Positions 49,701 to 64,000 of a stretch of DNA of 64,000 nucleotides are shown here, one piece after another; the stretch's first letter is position 1; every line of letters begins with the position of its first letter. The DNA comes from Nemertoderma westbladi (Eukaryota > Xenacoelomorpha > Nemertodermatida > Nemertodermatidae): positions 1 through 64,000 of the forward strand of contig JAUCBJ010009114.1 in NCBI GenBank assembly GCA_032718475.1. Direction: 5' to 3'. The notes under the pieces are model-generated. The model had not been told where the DNA came from. It searched no databases and was given only the letters and a program-made list of their open reading frames with translations. Made by a program: the position numbers and the translations under genes.

Positions 49701-52700
49701 GGGTTACAACTGATACAAGAGAGGATACAATTCATACAAGAGGGGATACAATTCATACAAGAGGGGATACAATTCATACAAGAGGGGTTACAACTGATAC
49801 AAGAGAGGATACAATTCATACAAGAGGGGATACAATTCATACAAGAGGGGATACAATTCATACAAGAGGGGATACAATTCATACAAGAGAGGATACAATT
49901 CATACAAGAGAGGATACAATTCATACAAGAGGGGATACAATTCATACAAGAGGGGTTACAACTGATACAAGAGAGGATACAATTCATACAAGAGGGGATA
50001 CAATTCATACAAGAGAGGATACAATTCATACAAGAGGGGTTACAACTGATACAAGAGAGGATACAATTCATACAAGAGGGGTTACAACTGATACAAGAGA
50101 GGATACAATTCATACAAGAGGGGTTACAACTGATACAAGAGAGGATACAATTCATACAAGAGGGGATACAATTCATACAAGAGAGGATACAATTCATACA
50201 AGAGGGGTTACAACTGATACAAGAGAGGATACAATTCATACAAGAGGGGATACAATTCATACAAGAGAGGATACAATTCATACAAGAGTGGATACAATTC
50301 ATACAAGAGGGGATACAATTCATACAAGAGAGGATACAATTCATACAAGAGGGGTCACAACTGATACAAGAGAGGATACAATTCATACAAGAGGGGTTAC
50401 AACTGATACAAGAGTGGATACAATTCATACAAGAGAGGATACAATTCATACAAGAGGGGTTACAACTGATACAAGAGAGGATACAATTCATACAAGAGGG
50501 GTTACAACTGATACAAGAGAGGATACAATTCATACAAGAGGGGATACAATTCATACAAGAGGGGTTACAACTGATACAAGAGTGGATACAATTCATACAA
50601 GAGGGGTTACAACTGATACAAGAGAGGATACAATTCATACAAGAGGGGATACAACTGATACAAGAGGGGATACAATTCATACAAGAGGGGTTACAACTGA
50701 TACAAGAGTGGATACAATTCATACAAGAGAGGATACAATTCATACAAGAGGGGTTACAACTGATACAAGAGAGGATACAATTCATACAAGAGGGGTTACA
50801 ACTGATACAAGAGAGGATACAATTCATACAAGAGGGGTTACAACTGATACAAGAGTGGATACAATTCATACAAGAGAGGATACAATTCATACAAGAGGGG
50901 TTACAACTGATACAAGAGAGGATACAATTCATACAAGAGGGGTTACAACTGATACAAGAGAGGATACAATTCATACAAGAGGGGTTACAACTGATACAAG
51001 AGTGGATACAATTCATACAAGAGAGGATACAATTCATACAAGAGGGGTTACAACTGATACAAGAGAGGATACAATTCATACAAGAGGGGTTACAACTGAT
51101 ACAAGAGTGGATACAATTCATACAAGAGAGGATACAATTCATACAAGAGGGGTTACAACTGATACAAGAGAGGATACAATTCATACAAGAGGGGTTACAA
51201 CTGATACAAGAGAGGATACAATTCATACAAGAGGGGTTACAACTGATACAAGAGTGGATACAATTCATACAAGAGGGGTTACAACTGATACAAGAGTGGA
51301 TACAATTCATACAAGAGAGGATACAATTCATACAAGAGGGGTTACAACTGATACAAGAGAGGATACAATTCATACAAGAGGGGTTACAACTGATACAAGA
51401 GAGGATACAATTCATACAAGAGGGGTTACAACTGATACAAGAGTGGATACAATTCATACAAGAGAGGATACAATTCATACAAGAGGGGTTACAACTGATA
51501 CAAGAGAGGATACAATTCATACAAGAGGGGTTACAACTGATACAAGAGAGGATACAATTCATACAAGAGGGGTTACAACTGATACAAGAGTGGATACAAT
51601 TCATACAAGAGAGGATACAATTCATACAAGAGGGGTTACAACTGATACAAGAGAGGATACAATTCATACAAGAGGGGTTACAACTGATACAAGAGTGGAT
51701 ACAATTCATACAAGAGAGGATACAATTCATACAAGAGGGGTTACAACTGATACAAGAGAGGATACAATTCATACAAGAGGGGTTACAACTGATACAAGAG
51801 AGGATACAATTCATACAAGAGGGGATACAATTCATACAAGAGGGGATACAACTGATACAAGAGAGGATACAATTCATACAAGAGGGGATACAATTCATAC
51901 AAGAGGGGATACAATTCATACAAGAGAGGATACAATTCATACAAGAGGGGTTACAACTGATACAAGAGTGGATACAATTCATACAAGAGAGGATACAATT
52001 CATACAAGAGGGGTTACAACTGATACAAGAGTGGATACAATTCATACAAGAGAGGATACAATTCATACAAGAGGGGTTACAACTGATACAAGAGAGGATA
52101 CAATTCATACAAGAGGGGTTACAACTGATACAAGAGAGGATACAATTCATACAAGAGGGGATACAATTCATACAAGAGGGGTTACAACTGATACAAGAGT
52201 GGATACAATTCATACAAGAGAGGATACAATTCATACAAGAGGGGTTACAACTGATACAAGAGTGGATACAATTCATACAAGAGGGGATACAATTCATACA
52301 AGAGGGGATACAACTGATACAAGAGAGGATACAATTCATACAAGAGGGGATACAATTCATACAAGAGGGGATACAACTGATACAAGAGAGGATACAATTC
52401 ATACAAGAGGGGATACAATTCATACAAGAGGGGATACAATTCATACAAGAGAGGATACAATTCATACAAGAGGGGTTACAACTGATACAAGAGTGGATAC
52501 AATTCATACAAGAGAGGATACAACTGATACAAGAGAGGATACAATTCATACAAGAGGGGTTACAACTGATACAAGAGAGGATACAATTCATACAAGAGAG
52601 GATACAATTCATACAAGAGAGGATACAATTCATACAAGAGGGGATACAATTCATACAAGAGGGGATACAACTGATACAAGAGAGGATACAATTCATACAA

Positions 52701-55700
52701 GAGGGGATACAATTCATACAAGAGGGGATACAATTCATACAAGAGAGGATACAATTCATACAAGAGGGGTTACAACTGATACAAGAGTGGATACAATTCA
52801 TACAAGAGGGGATACAATTCATACAAGAGGGGATACAATTCATACAAGAGGGGATACAACTGATACAAGAGAGGATACAATTCATACAAGAGGGGATACA
52901 ATTCATACAAGAGGGGATACAACTGATACAAGAGAGGATACAATTCATACAAGAGGGGATACAATTCATACAAGAGGGGATACAATTCATACAAGAGGGG
53001 ATACAACTGATACAAGAGAGGATACAATTCATACAAGAGGGGATACAATTCATACAAGAGGGGATACAACTGATACAAGAGAGGATACAATTCATACAAG
53101 AGGGGATACAATTCATACAAGAGGGGATACAATTCATACAAGAGAGGATACAATTCATACAAGAGGGGTTACAACTGATACAAGAGTGGATACAATTCAT
53201 ACAAGAGAGGATACAATTCATACAAGAGGGGTTACAACTGATACAAGAGTGGATACAATTCATACAAGAGAGGATACAATTCATACAAGAGGGGTTACAA
53301 CTGATACAAGAGAGGATACAATTCATACAAGAGGGGTTACAACTGATACAAGAGAGGATACAATTCATACAAGAGGGGATACAATTCATACAAGAGGGGT
53401 TACAACTGATACAAGAGTGGATACAATTCATACAAGAGAGGATACAATTCATACAAGAGGGGTTACAACTGATACAAGAGTGGATACAATTCATACAAGA
53501 GAGGATACAATTCATACAAGAGGGGTTACAACTGATACAAGAGTGGATACAATTCATACAAGAGAGGATACAATTCATACAAGAGGGGTTACAACTGATA
53601 CAAGAGAGGATACAATTCATACAAGAGGGGTTACAACTGATACAAGAGAGGATACAATTCATACAAGAGGGGATACAATTCATACAAGAGGGGTTACAAC
53701 TGATACAAGAGTGGATACAATTCATACAAGAGAGGATACAATTCATACAAGAGGGGTTACAACTGATACAAGAGTGGATACAATTCATACAAGAGAGGAT
53801 ACAATTCATACAAGAGGGGTTACAACTGATACAAGAGAGGATACAATTCATACAAGAGGGGATACAATTCATACAAGAGAGGATACAATTCATACAAGAG
53901 GGGTTACAACTGATACAAGAGAGGATACAATTCATACAAGAGGGGATACAATTCATACAAGAGAGGATACAATTCATACAAGAGGGGTTACAACTGATAC
54001 AAGAGAGGATACAATTCATACAAGAGGGGATACAATTCATACAAGAGAGGATACAATTCATACAAGAGGGGTTACAACTGATACAAGAGAGGATACAATT
54101 CATACAAGAGGGGTTACAACTGATACAAGAGAGGATACAATTCATACAAGAGGGGATACAATTCATACAAGAGAGGATACAATTCATACAAGAGGGGTTA
54201 CAACTGATACAAGAGAGGATACAATTCATACAAGAGGGGATACAATTCATACAAGAGAGGATACAATTCATACAAGAGGGGTTACAACTGATACAAGAGA
54301 GGATACAATTCATACAAGAGTGGATACAACTGATACAAGAGAGGATACAATTCATACAAGAGGGGTTACAACTGATACAAGAGAGGATACAATTCATACA
54401 AGAGGGGATACAATTCATACAAGAGAGGATACAATTCATACAAGAGGGGTTACAACTGATACAAGAGAGGATACAATTCATACAAGAGGGGATACAATTC
54501 ATACAGGAGAGGATACAATTCATACAAGAGAGGATACAATTCATACAAGAGGGGATACAACTGATACAAGAGGGGATACAATTCATACAAGAGGGGTTAC
54601 AACTGATACAAGAGAGGATACAATTCATACAAGAGGGGTTACAACTGATACAAGAGAGGATACAATTCATACAGGAGTGGATACAACTGATACAAGAGAG
54701 GATACAATTCATACAAGAGAGGATACAATTCATACAAGAGGGGTTACAACTGATACAAGAGAGGATACAATTCATACAAGAGTGGATACAACTGATACAA
54801 GAGAGGATACAATTCATACAAGAGAGGATACAATTCATACAAGAGGGGATACAATTCATACAAGAGTGGATACAACTGATACAAGAGGGGATACAATTCA
54901 TACAAGAGGGGTTACAACTGATACAAGAGAGGATACAATTCATACAAGAGGGGTTACAACTGATACAAGAGAGGATACAATTCATACAGGAGTGGATACA
55001 ACTGATACAAGAGAGGATACAATTCATACAAGAGAGGATACAATTCATACAAGAGGGGTTACAACTGATACAAGAGAGGATACAATTCATACAAGAGGGG
55101 TTACAACTGATACAAGAGAGGATACAATTCATACAAGAGGGGTTACAACTGATACAAGAGAGGATACAATTCATACAAGAGGGGTTACAACTGATACAAG
55201 AGAGGATACAATTCATACAAGAGGGGTTACAACTGATACAAGAGAGGATACAATTCATACAAGAGGGGTTACAATTCATACAAGAGAGGATACAATTCAT
55301 ACAAGAGGGGTTACAATTCATACAAGAGAGGATACAATTCATACAAGAGTGGATACAATTCATACAAGAGTGGATACAACTGATACAAGAGAGGATACAA
55401 TTCATACAAGAGGGGTTACAACTGATACAAGAGAGGATACAATTCATACAAGAGGGGTTACAACTGATACAAGAGAGGATACAATTCATACAAGAGGGGT
55501 TACAACTGATACAAGAGAGGATACAATTCATACAGGAGTGGATACAACTGATACAAGAGAGGATACAATTCATACAAGAGAGGATACAATTCATACAAGA
55601 GAGGATACAATTCATACAAGAGTGGATACAATTCATACAAGAGTGGATACAACTGATACAAGAGAGGATACAATTCATACAAGAGGGGTTACAACTGATA

Positions 55701-58700
55701 CAAGAGAGGATACAATTCATACAAGAGGGGTTACAACTGATACAAGAGAGGATACAATTCATACAAGAGTGGATACAACTGATACAAGAGAGGATACAAT
55801 TCATACAAGAGGGGTTACAACTGATACAAGAGAGGATACAATTCATACAAGAGGGGTTACAACTGATACAAGAGAGGATACAATTCATACAGGAGTGGAT
55901 ACAACTGATACAAGAGAGGATACAATTCATACAAGAGAGGTTACAATTCATACAAGAGAGGATACAATTCATACAGGAGAGGATACAATTCATACAAGAG
56001 AGGATACAATTCATACAAGAGGGGTTACAACTGATACAAGAGAGGATACAATTCATACAAGAGGGGTTACAACTGATACAAGAGAGGATACAATTCATAC
56101 AAGAGGGGTTACAACTGATACAAGAGAGGATACAATTCATACAAGAGGGGATACAATTCATACAAGAGAGGATACAATTCATACAAGAGGGGTTACAACT
56201 GATACAAGAGGGGATACAATTCATACAAGAGGGGATACAATTCATACAGGAGAGGATACAATTCATACACGAGAGGATACAATTCATACAAGAGGGGTTA
56301 CAACTGATACAAGAGAGGATACAATTCATACAAGAGGGGTTACAACTGATACAAGAGAGGATACAATTCATACAAGAGGGGTTACAACTGATACAAGAGA
56401 GGATACAATTCATACAAGAGGGGTTACAACTGATACAAGAGAGGATACAATTCATACAAGAGGGGTTACAACTGATACAAGAGAGGATACAATTCATACA
56501 AGAGGGGATACAATTCATACAAGAGGGGATACAATTCATACAAGAGAGGATACAATTCATACAAGAGGGGATACAATTCATACAAGAGGGGATACAATTC
56601 ATACAAGAGAGGATACAATTCATACAAGAGGGGTTACAACTGATACAAGAGAGGATACAATTCATACAAGAGTGGATACAATTCATACAAGAGAGGATAC
56701 AATTCATACAAGAGGGGTTACAACTGATACAAGAGGGGATACAATTCATACAAGAGGGGATACAATTCATACAAGAGAGGATACAATTCATACAAGAGGG
56801 GATACAACTGATACAAGAGAGGATACAATTCATACAAGAGGGGTTACAACTGATACAAGAGAGGATACAATTCATACAAGAGGGGATACAACTGATACAA
56901 GAGAGGATACAATTCATACAAGAGGGGTTACAACTGATACAAGAGAGGATACAATTCATACAAGAGGGGTTACAACTGATACAAGAGAGGATACAATTCA
57001 TACAAGAGGGGTTACAACTGATACAAGAGAGGATACAATTCATACAAGAGGGGTTACAACTGATACAAGAGAGGATACAATTCATACAAGAGGGGTTACA
57101 ACTGATACAAGAGAGGATACAATTCATACAAGAGGGGTTACAACTGATACAAGAGAGGATACAATTCATACAAGAGAGGATACAATTCATACAAGAGGGG
57201 ATACAATTCATACAAGAGGGGTTACAACTGATACAAGAGAGGATACAATTCATACAAGAGGGGATACAACTGATACAAGAGAGGATACAATTCATACAAG
57301 AGGGGTTACAACTGATACAAGAGAGGATACAATTCATACAAGAGGGGATACAACTGATACAAGAGAGGATACAATTCATACAAGAGGGGATACAATTCAT
57401 ACAAGAGGGGATACAATTCATACAAGAGGGGTTACAACTGATACAAGAGAGGATACAATTCATACAAGAGGGGTTACAACTGATACAAGAGAGGATACAA
57501 TTCATACAAGAGGGGTTACAACTGATACAAGAGAGGATACAATTCATACAAGAGGGGTTACAACTGATACAAGAGAGGATACAATTCATACAAGAGGGGT
57601 TACAATTCATACAAGAGGGGATACAACTGATACAAGAGAGGATACAATTCATACAAGAGGGGATACAACTGATACAAGAGGGGATACAATTCATACAAGA
57701 GGGGATACAACTGATACAAGAGAGGATACAATTCATACAAGAGGGGATACAATTCATACAAGAGGGGTTACAACTGATACAAGAGAGGATACAATTCATA
57801 CAAGAGGGGTTACAACTGATACAAGAGAGGATACAATTCATACAAGAGGGGTTACAACTGATACAAGAGAGGATACAATTCATACAAGAGGGGATACAAC
57901 TGATACAAGAGAGGATACAATTCATACAAGAGGGGTTACAACTGATACAAGAGAGGATACAATTCATACAAGAGGGGTTACAACTGATACAAGAGAGGAT
58001 ACAATTCATACAAGAGGGGATACAATTCATACAAGAGGGGATACAACTGATACAAGAGAGGATACAATTCATACAAGAGGGGATACAACTGATACAAGAG
58101 AGGATACAATTCATACAAGAGGGGTTACAACTGATACAAGAGAGGATACAATTCATACAAGAGGGGATACAACTGATACAAGAGAGGATACAATTCATAC
58201 AAGAGGGGATACAACTGATACAAGAGAGGATACAATTCATACAAGAGGGGATACAACTGATACAAGAGAGGATACAATTCATACAAGAGGGGATACAATT
58301 CATACAAGAGGGGTTACAACTGATACAAGAGAGGATACAATTCATACAAGAGGGGTTACAACTGATACAAGAGAGGATACAATTCATACAAGAGGGGTTA
58401 CAACTGATACAAGAGAGGATACAATTCATACAAGAGGGGTTACAACTGATACAAGAGGGGATACAATTCATACAAGAGGGGATACAACTGATACAAGAGA
58501 GGATACAATTCATACAAGAGGGGTTACAACTGATACAAGAGAGGATACAATTCATACAAGAGGGGTTACAACTGATACAAGAGAGGATACAATTCATACA
58601 AGAGGGGTTACAACTGATACAAGAGAGGATACAATTCATACAAGAGGGGATACAACTGATACAAGAGAGGATACAATTCATACAAGAGGGGTTACAACTG

Positions 58701-61700
58701 ATACAAGAGAGGATACAATTCATACAAGAGGGGTTACAACTGATACAAGAGAGGATACAATTCATACAAGAGGGGTTACAACTGATACAAGAGAGGATAC
58801 AATTCATACAAGAGGGGATACAATTCATACAAGAGGGGATACAACTGATACAAGAGAGGATACAATTCATACAAGATGGGATACAATTCATACAAGAGGG
58901 GTTACAACTGATACAAGAGAGGATACAATTCATACAAGAGGGGTTACAACTGATACAAGAGAGGATACAATTCATACAAGAGGGGATACAACTGATACAA
59001 GAGAGGATACAATTCATACAAGAGGGGTTACAACTGATACAAGAGAGGATACAATTCATACAAGAGGGGTTACAACTGATACAAGAGAGGATACAATTCA
59101 TACAAGAGGGGTTACAACTGATACAAGAGGGGATACAATTCATACAAGAGGGGATACAATTCATACAAGAGGGGTTACAACTGATACAAGAGAGGATACA
59201 ATTCATACAAGAGGGGATACAATTCATACAAGAGGGGATACAACTGATACAAGAGAGGATACAATTCATACAAGATGGGATACAATTCATACAAGAGGGG
59301 TTACAACTGATACAAGAGGGGATACAATTCATACAAGAGGGGATACAATTCATACAAGAGAGGATACAATTCATACAAGAGGGGATACAACTGATACAAG
59401 AGAGGATACAATTCATACAAGAGGGGATACAACTGATACAAGAGAGGATACAATTCATACAAGAGGGGTTACAACTGATACAAGAGAGGATACAATTCAT
59501 ACAAGAGGGGATACAATTCATACAAGAGGGGATACAATTCATACAAGAGGGGATACAACTGATACAAGAGAGGATACAATTCATACAAGAGGGGATACAA
59601 TTCATACAAGAGGGGATACAATTCATACAAGAGGGGATACAACTGATACAAGAGAGGATACAATTCATACAAGAGGGGATACAATTCATACAAGAGAGGA
59701 TACAATTCATACAAGAGGGGATACAACTGATACAAGAGAGGATACAATTCATACAAGAGGGGATACAATTCATACAAGAGGGGATACAATTCATACAAGA
59801 GGGGATACAACTGATACAAGAGAGGATACAATTCATACAAGAGGGGATACAATTCATACAAGAGGGGATACAACTGATACAAGATGGGATACAATTCATA
59901 CAAGAGGGGATACAACTGATACAAGAGAGGATACAATTCATACAAGAGGGGATACAACTGATACAAGATGGGATACAATTCATACAAGAGGGGATACAAC
60001 TGATACAAGAGAGGATACAATTCATACAAGAGGGGATACAATTCATACAAGAGGGGTTACAATTCATACAAGAGGGGATACAATTCATACAAGAGAGGAT
60101 ACAATTCATACAAGAGGGGTTACAACTGATACAAGAGGGGATACAATTCATACAAGAGGGGATACAATTCATACAAGAGAGGATACAATTCATACAAGAG
60201 GGGATACAACTGATACAAGAGAGGATACAATTCATACAAGAGGGGTTACAACTGATACAAGAGGGGATACAATTCATACAAGAGGGGATACAACTGATAC
60301 AAGAGAGGATACAATTCATACAAGAGGGGTTACAACTGATACAAGAGAGGATACAATTCATACAAGAGGGGTTACAACTGATACAAGAGAGGATACAATT
60401 CATACAAGAGGGGTTACAACTGATACAAGAGAGGATACAATTCATACAAGAGGGGTTACAACTGATACAAGAGGGGATACAATTCATACAAGAGGGGATA
60501 CAACTGATACAAGAGAGGATACAATTCATACAAGAGGGGATACAATTCATACAAGAGGGGATACAATTCATACAAGAGGGGATACAATTCATACAAGAGG
60601 GGATACAACTGATACAAGAGAGGATACAATTCATACAAGAGGGGTTACAACTGATACAAGAGAGGATACAATTCATACAGGAGTGGATACAACTGATACA
60701 AGAGAGGATACAATTCATACAAGAGAGGATACAATTCATACAAGAGGGGTTACAACTGATACAAGAGAGGATACAATTCATACAGGAGTGGATACAATTC
60801 ATACAAGAGAGGATACAATTCATACAAGAGGGGTTACAACTGATACAAGAGAGGATACAATTCATACAGGAGTGGATACAATTCATACAAGAGAGGATAC
60901 AATTCATACAAGAGTGGATACAATTCATACAAGAGGGGTTACAACTGATACAAGAGAGGATACAATTCATACAAGAGGGGTTACAACTGATACAAGAGAG
61001 GATACAATTCATACAAGAGAGGATACAATTCATACAAGAGGGGTTACAACTGATACAAGAGAGGATACAATTCATACAAGAGGGGTTACAACTGATACAA
61101 GAGAGGATACAATTCATACAGGAGTGGATACAATTCATACAAGAGAGGATACAATTCATACAAGAGGGGTTACAACTGATACAAGAGGGGATACAATTCA
61201 TACAAGAGGGGTTACAACTGATACAAGAGAGGATACAATTCATACAAGAGGGGTTACAACTGATACAAGAGAGGATACAATTCATACAAGAGGGGATACA
61301 ATTCATACAAGAGGGGATACAACTGATACAAGAGAGGATACAATTCATACAAGAGGGGTTACAACTGATACAAGAGAGGATACAATTCATACAAGAGGGG
61401 TTACAACTGATACAAGAGAGGATACAATTCATACACGAGAGGATACAATTCATACAAGAGGGGATACAACTGATACAAGAGAGGATACAATTCATACAAG
61501 AGGGGATACAATTCATACAAGAGGGGATACAATTCATACAAGAGGGGATACAATTCATACAAGAGTGGATACAATTCATACAGGAGTGGATACAACTGAT
61601 ACAAGAGAGGATACAATTCATACAAGAGGGGTTACAATTCATACAAGAGGGGATACAACTGATACAAGAGAGGATACAATTCATACAAGAGGGGTTACAA

Positions 61701-64000
61701 CTGATACAAGAGAGGATACAATTCATACAAGAGGGGTTACAACTGATACAAGAGAGGATACAATTCATACAAGAGGGGTTACAACTGATACAAGAGAGGA
61801 TACAATTCATACAAGAGAGGATACAATTCATACAAGAGAGGATACAATTCATACAAGAGGGGATACAACTGATACAAGAGAGGATACAATTCATACAAGA
61901 GAGGATACAATTCATACAAGAGAGGATACAATTCATACAAGAGGGGATACAACTGATACAAGAGAGGATACAATTCATACAAGAGAGGATACAATTCATA
62001 CAAGAGAGGATACAATTCATACAAGAGAGGATACAATTCATACAAGAGGGGATACAATTCATACAAGAGGGGTTACAACTGATACAAGAGAGGATACAAT
62101 TCATACAAGAGAGGATACAATTCATACAAGAGGGGATACAACTGATACAAGAGAGGATACAATTCATACAAGAGGGGATACAATTCATACAAGAGGGGAT
62201 ACAATTCATACAAGAGGGGATACAATTCATACAAGAGAGGATACAATTCATACAAGAGGGGATACAACTGATACAAGAGAGGATACAATTCATACAAGAG
62301 AGGATACAATTCATACAAGAGAGGATACAATTCATACAAGAGGGGATACAATTCATACAAGAGGGGTTACAACTGATACAAGAGAGGATACAATTCATAC
62401 AAGAGAGGATACAATTCATACAAGAGGGGATACAACTGATACAAGAGAGGATACAATTCATACAAGAGGGGATACAATTCATACAAGAGGGGATACAATT
62501 CATACAAGAGGGGATACAATTCATACAAGAGAGGATACAATTCATACAAGAGGGGATACAACTGATACAAGAGAGGATACAATTCATACAAGAGAGGATA
62601 CAATTCATACAAGAGAGGATACAATTCATACAAGAGAGGATACAATTCATACAAGAGGGGTTACAATTCATACAAGAGGGGATACAACTGATACAAGAGA
62701 GGATACAATTCATACAAGAGGGGTTACAATTCATACAAGAGGGGATACAACTGATACAAGAGAGGATACAATTCATACAAGAGGGGATACAATTCATACA
62801 AGAGGGGATACAATTCATACAAGAGGGGATACAATTCATACAAGAGTGGATACAATTCATACAGGAGTGGATACAACTGATACAAGAGAGGATACAATTC
62901 ATACAAGAGAGGATACAATTCATACAAGAGGAGATACAATTCATACAAGAGTGGATACAATTCATACAAGAGGGGATACAACTGATACAAGAGGGGATAC
63001 AATTCATACAAGATGGGATACAATTCATACAAGAGTGGATACAATTCATACAGGAGTGGATACAACTGATACAAGAGAGGATACAATTCATACAAGAGAG
63101 GATACAATTCATACAAGAGGAGATACAATTCATACAAGAGTGGATACAATTCATACAAGAGGGGATACAACTGATACAAGAGGGGATACAATTCATACAA
63201 GATGGGATACAATTCAAACAAGATGGGATACAACTGATACAAGAGGGGATACAATTCATACAAGAGGGGATACAATTCATACAAGATGGGATACAATTGA
63301 TACAAGAGGGGATACAATTCATACAAGAGGGGTTACAATTCATACAAGAGGGGATACAACTGATACAAGAGAGGATACAATTCATACAAGAGGGGTTACA
63401 ACTGATACAAGAGAGGATACAATTCATACAAGAGGGGTTACAACTGATACAAGAGAGGATACAATTCATACAAGAGGGGTTACAACTGATACAAGAGAGG
63501 ATACAATTCATACAAGAGAGGATACAATTCATACAAGAGAGGATACAATTCATACAAGAGGGGATACAACTGATACAAGAGAGGATACAATTCATACAAG
63601 AGAGGATACAATTCATACAAGAGAGGATACAATTCATACAAGAGGGGATACAACTGATACAAGAGAGGATACAATTCATACAAGAGAGGATACAATTCAT
63701 ACAAGAGAGGATACAATTCATACAAGAGAGGATACAATTCATACAAGAGGGGATACAATTCATACAAGAGGGGTTACAACTGATACAAGAGAGGATACAA
63801 TTCATACAAGAGGGGTTACAATTCATACAAGAGGGGATACAACTGATACAAGAGAGGATACAATTCATACAAGAGGGGTTACAATTCATACAAGAGGGGA
63901 TACAACTGATACAAGAGAGGATACAATTCATACAAGAGGGGTTACAACTGATACAAGAGAGGATACAATTCATACAAGAGGGGTTACAATTCATACAAGA
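43800..64000 (+). repeat. 42-bp dimer-dominated part of the satellite
   Basis: From about 43.8 kb on, and most plainly at 50-64 kb, the array alternates a GGTTACAACTGATACAAGA-type unit with a GGATACAATTCATACAAGA-type unit, giving a 42-bp period with 63- and 84-bp variants. The left part of the array (17.5-28 kb) is mostly monomeric. Confidence 0.8.

Larger units (their letters stand above)
17505..64000 (+). repeat. 21-bp satellite array, >46 kb, open at the right edge
   Basis: Units made of GATACAATTC plus ATACAAGAGGG, about 2,200 in view, all in one orientation, ending only at the 100-N gap and the window edge. Common variants: GAGAGG, GAGTGG, GATGGG, GAGCAG, GAGGCG, CAACTGATAC for CAATTCATAC, and GGTTAC for GGATAC. 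Each unit holds ATACAA twice, 9 and 12 bp apart, so the 21-mer is probably an old internal duplication. The consensus lacks stops in five of six frames. The left edge is sharp and lies about 40 bp from candidate exon A. Confidence 0.98.

Noticed and set aside
17336-63994. A single 15,552-codon protein gene on the minus strand
   Set aside because: It is a satellite translated in a frame that cannot contain a stop in the consensus. It crosses an assembly gap and an apparent false duplication, and other frames are equally open. Kept only as an observation.
17505-64000. Each 21-bp unit as a splice donor (CTT|GTATGA)
   Set aside because: Poor match to the animal donor consensus compared with the 30-bp array; no exon ends there convincingly.
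17505-64000. Telomeric repeat
   Set aside because: The unit is 21 bp and unrelated to TTAGGG/TTAGG types; more likely interstitial or centromeric-type satellite, which cannot be decided here.

Overview
The window looks like metazoan nuclear DNA, probably from an invertebrate with a large, repeat-rich genome. It has short exons bounded by GT-AG splice signals, AATAAA-type poly(A) signals, a tRNA-derived SINE, and 3'-tail-like scraps ending in CAGACA-rich sequence. The palindrome TAGGCCTA occurs three times in the unique part. No bacterial operon, ribosome-binding site or CRISPR is present. The species cannot be named from the sequence.

About 56 of the 64 kb is tandem repeat of three unrelated kinds. 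(1) 1-1982 is a 30-bp minisatellite that starts at the end of a minus-strand exon; almost every unit carries a 5' splice-site consensus. (2) 5847-14211 is an 8.4-kb foldback-like transposon with 83-bp perfect terminal inverted repeats and a 6-bp target duplication (ATAACT). Its arms are two opposed arrays of a 19-bp repeat around a ~0.7-kb unique spacer. (3) About 17505 to the right edge is a 21-bp satellite, over 46 kb long and open at the right. It is interrupted by a 100-N gap at 34009-34108. The 5,654 bp on the two sides of that gap appear to be the same sequence, so the scaffold is probably locally mis-joined.

The genic remainder lies mostly on the minus strand. 2983-3021 and 1963-2121 are two in-phase exons of an unrecognised gene leading into the 30-bp array. 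3911-4165 encodes a complete 84-residue peptide with a signal sequence and many cysteines, followed by a poly(A) signal. Exons at 17305-17466, 16701-16908 and 14272-14441 join in phase into the last ~179 codons of another unrecognised gene. Its 5' end runs into the 21-bp satellite and its 3' end stops about 60 bp from the foldback element. An 88-nt exon candidate at 16183-16270 could replace the 208-nt middle exon without changing frame. Two RFX/X-box-like palindromes sit in a duplicated segment of the first intron and exon edge.

None of the proteins is assigned to a family. All exon calls rest on reading frames, splice motifs and phase. The huge stop-free frames inside the satellites are treated as consequences of unit lengths divisible by three, not as genes.
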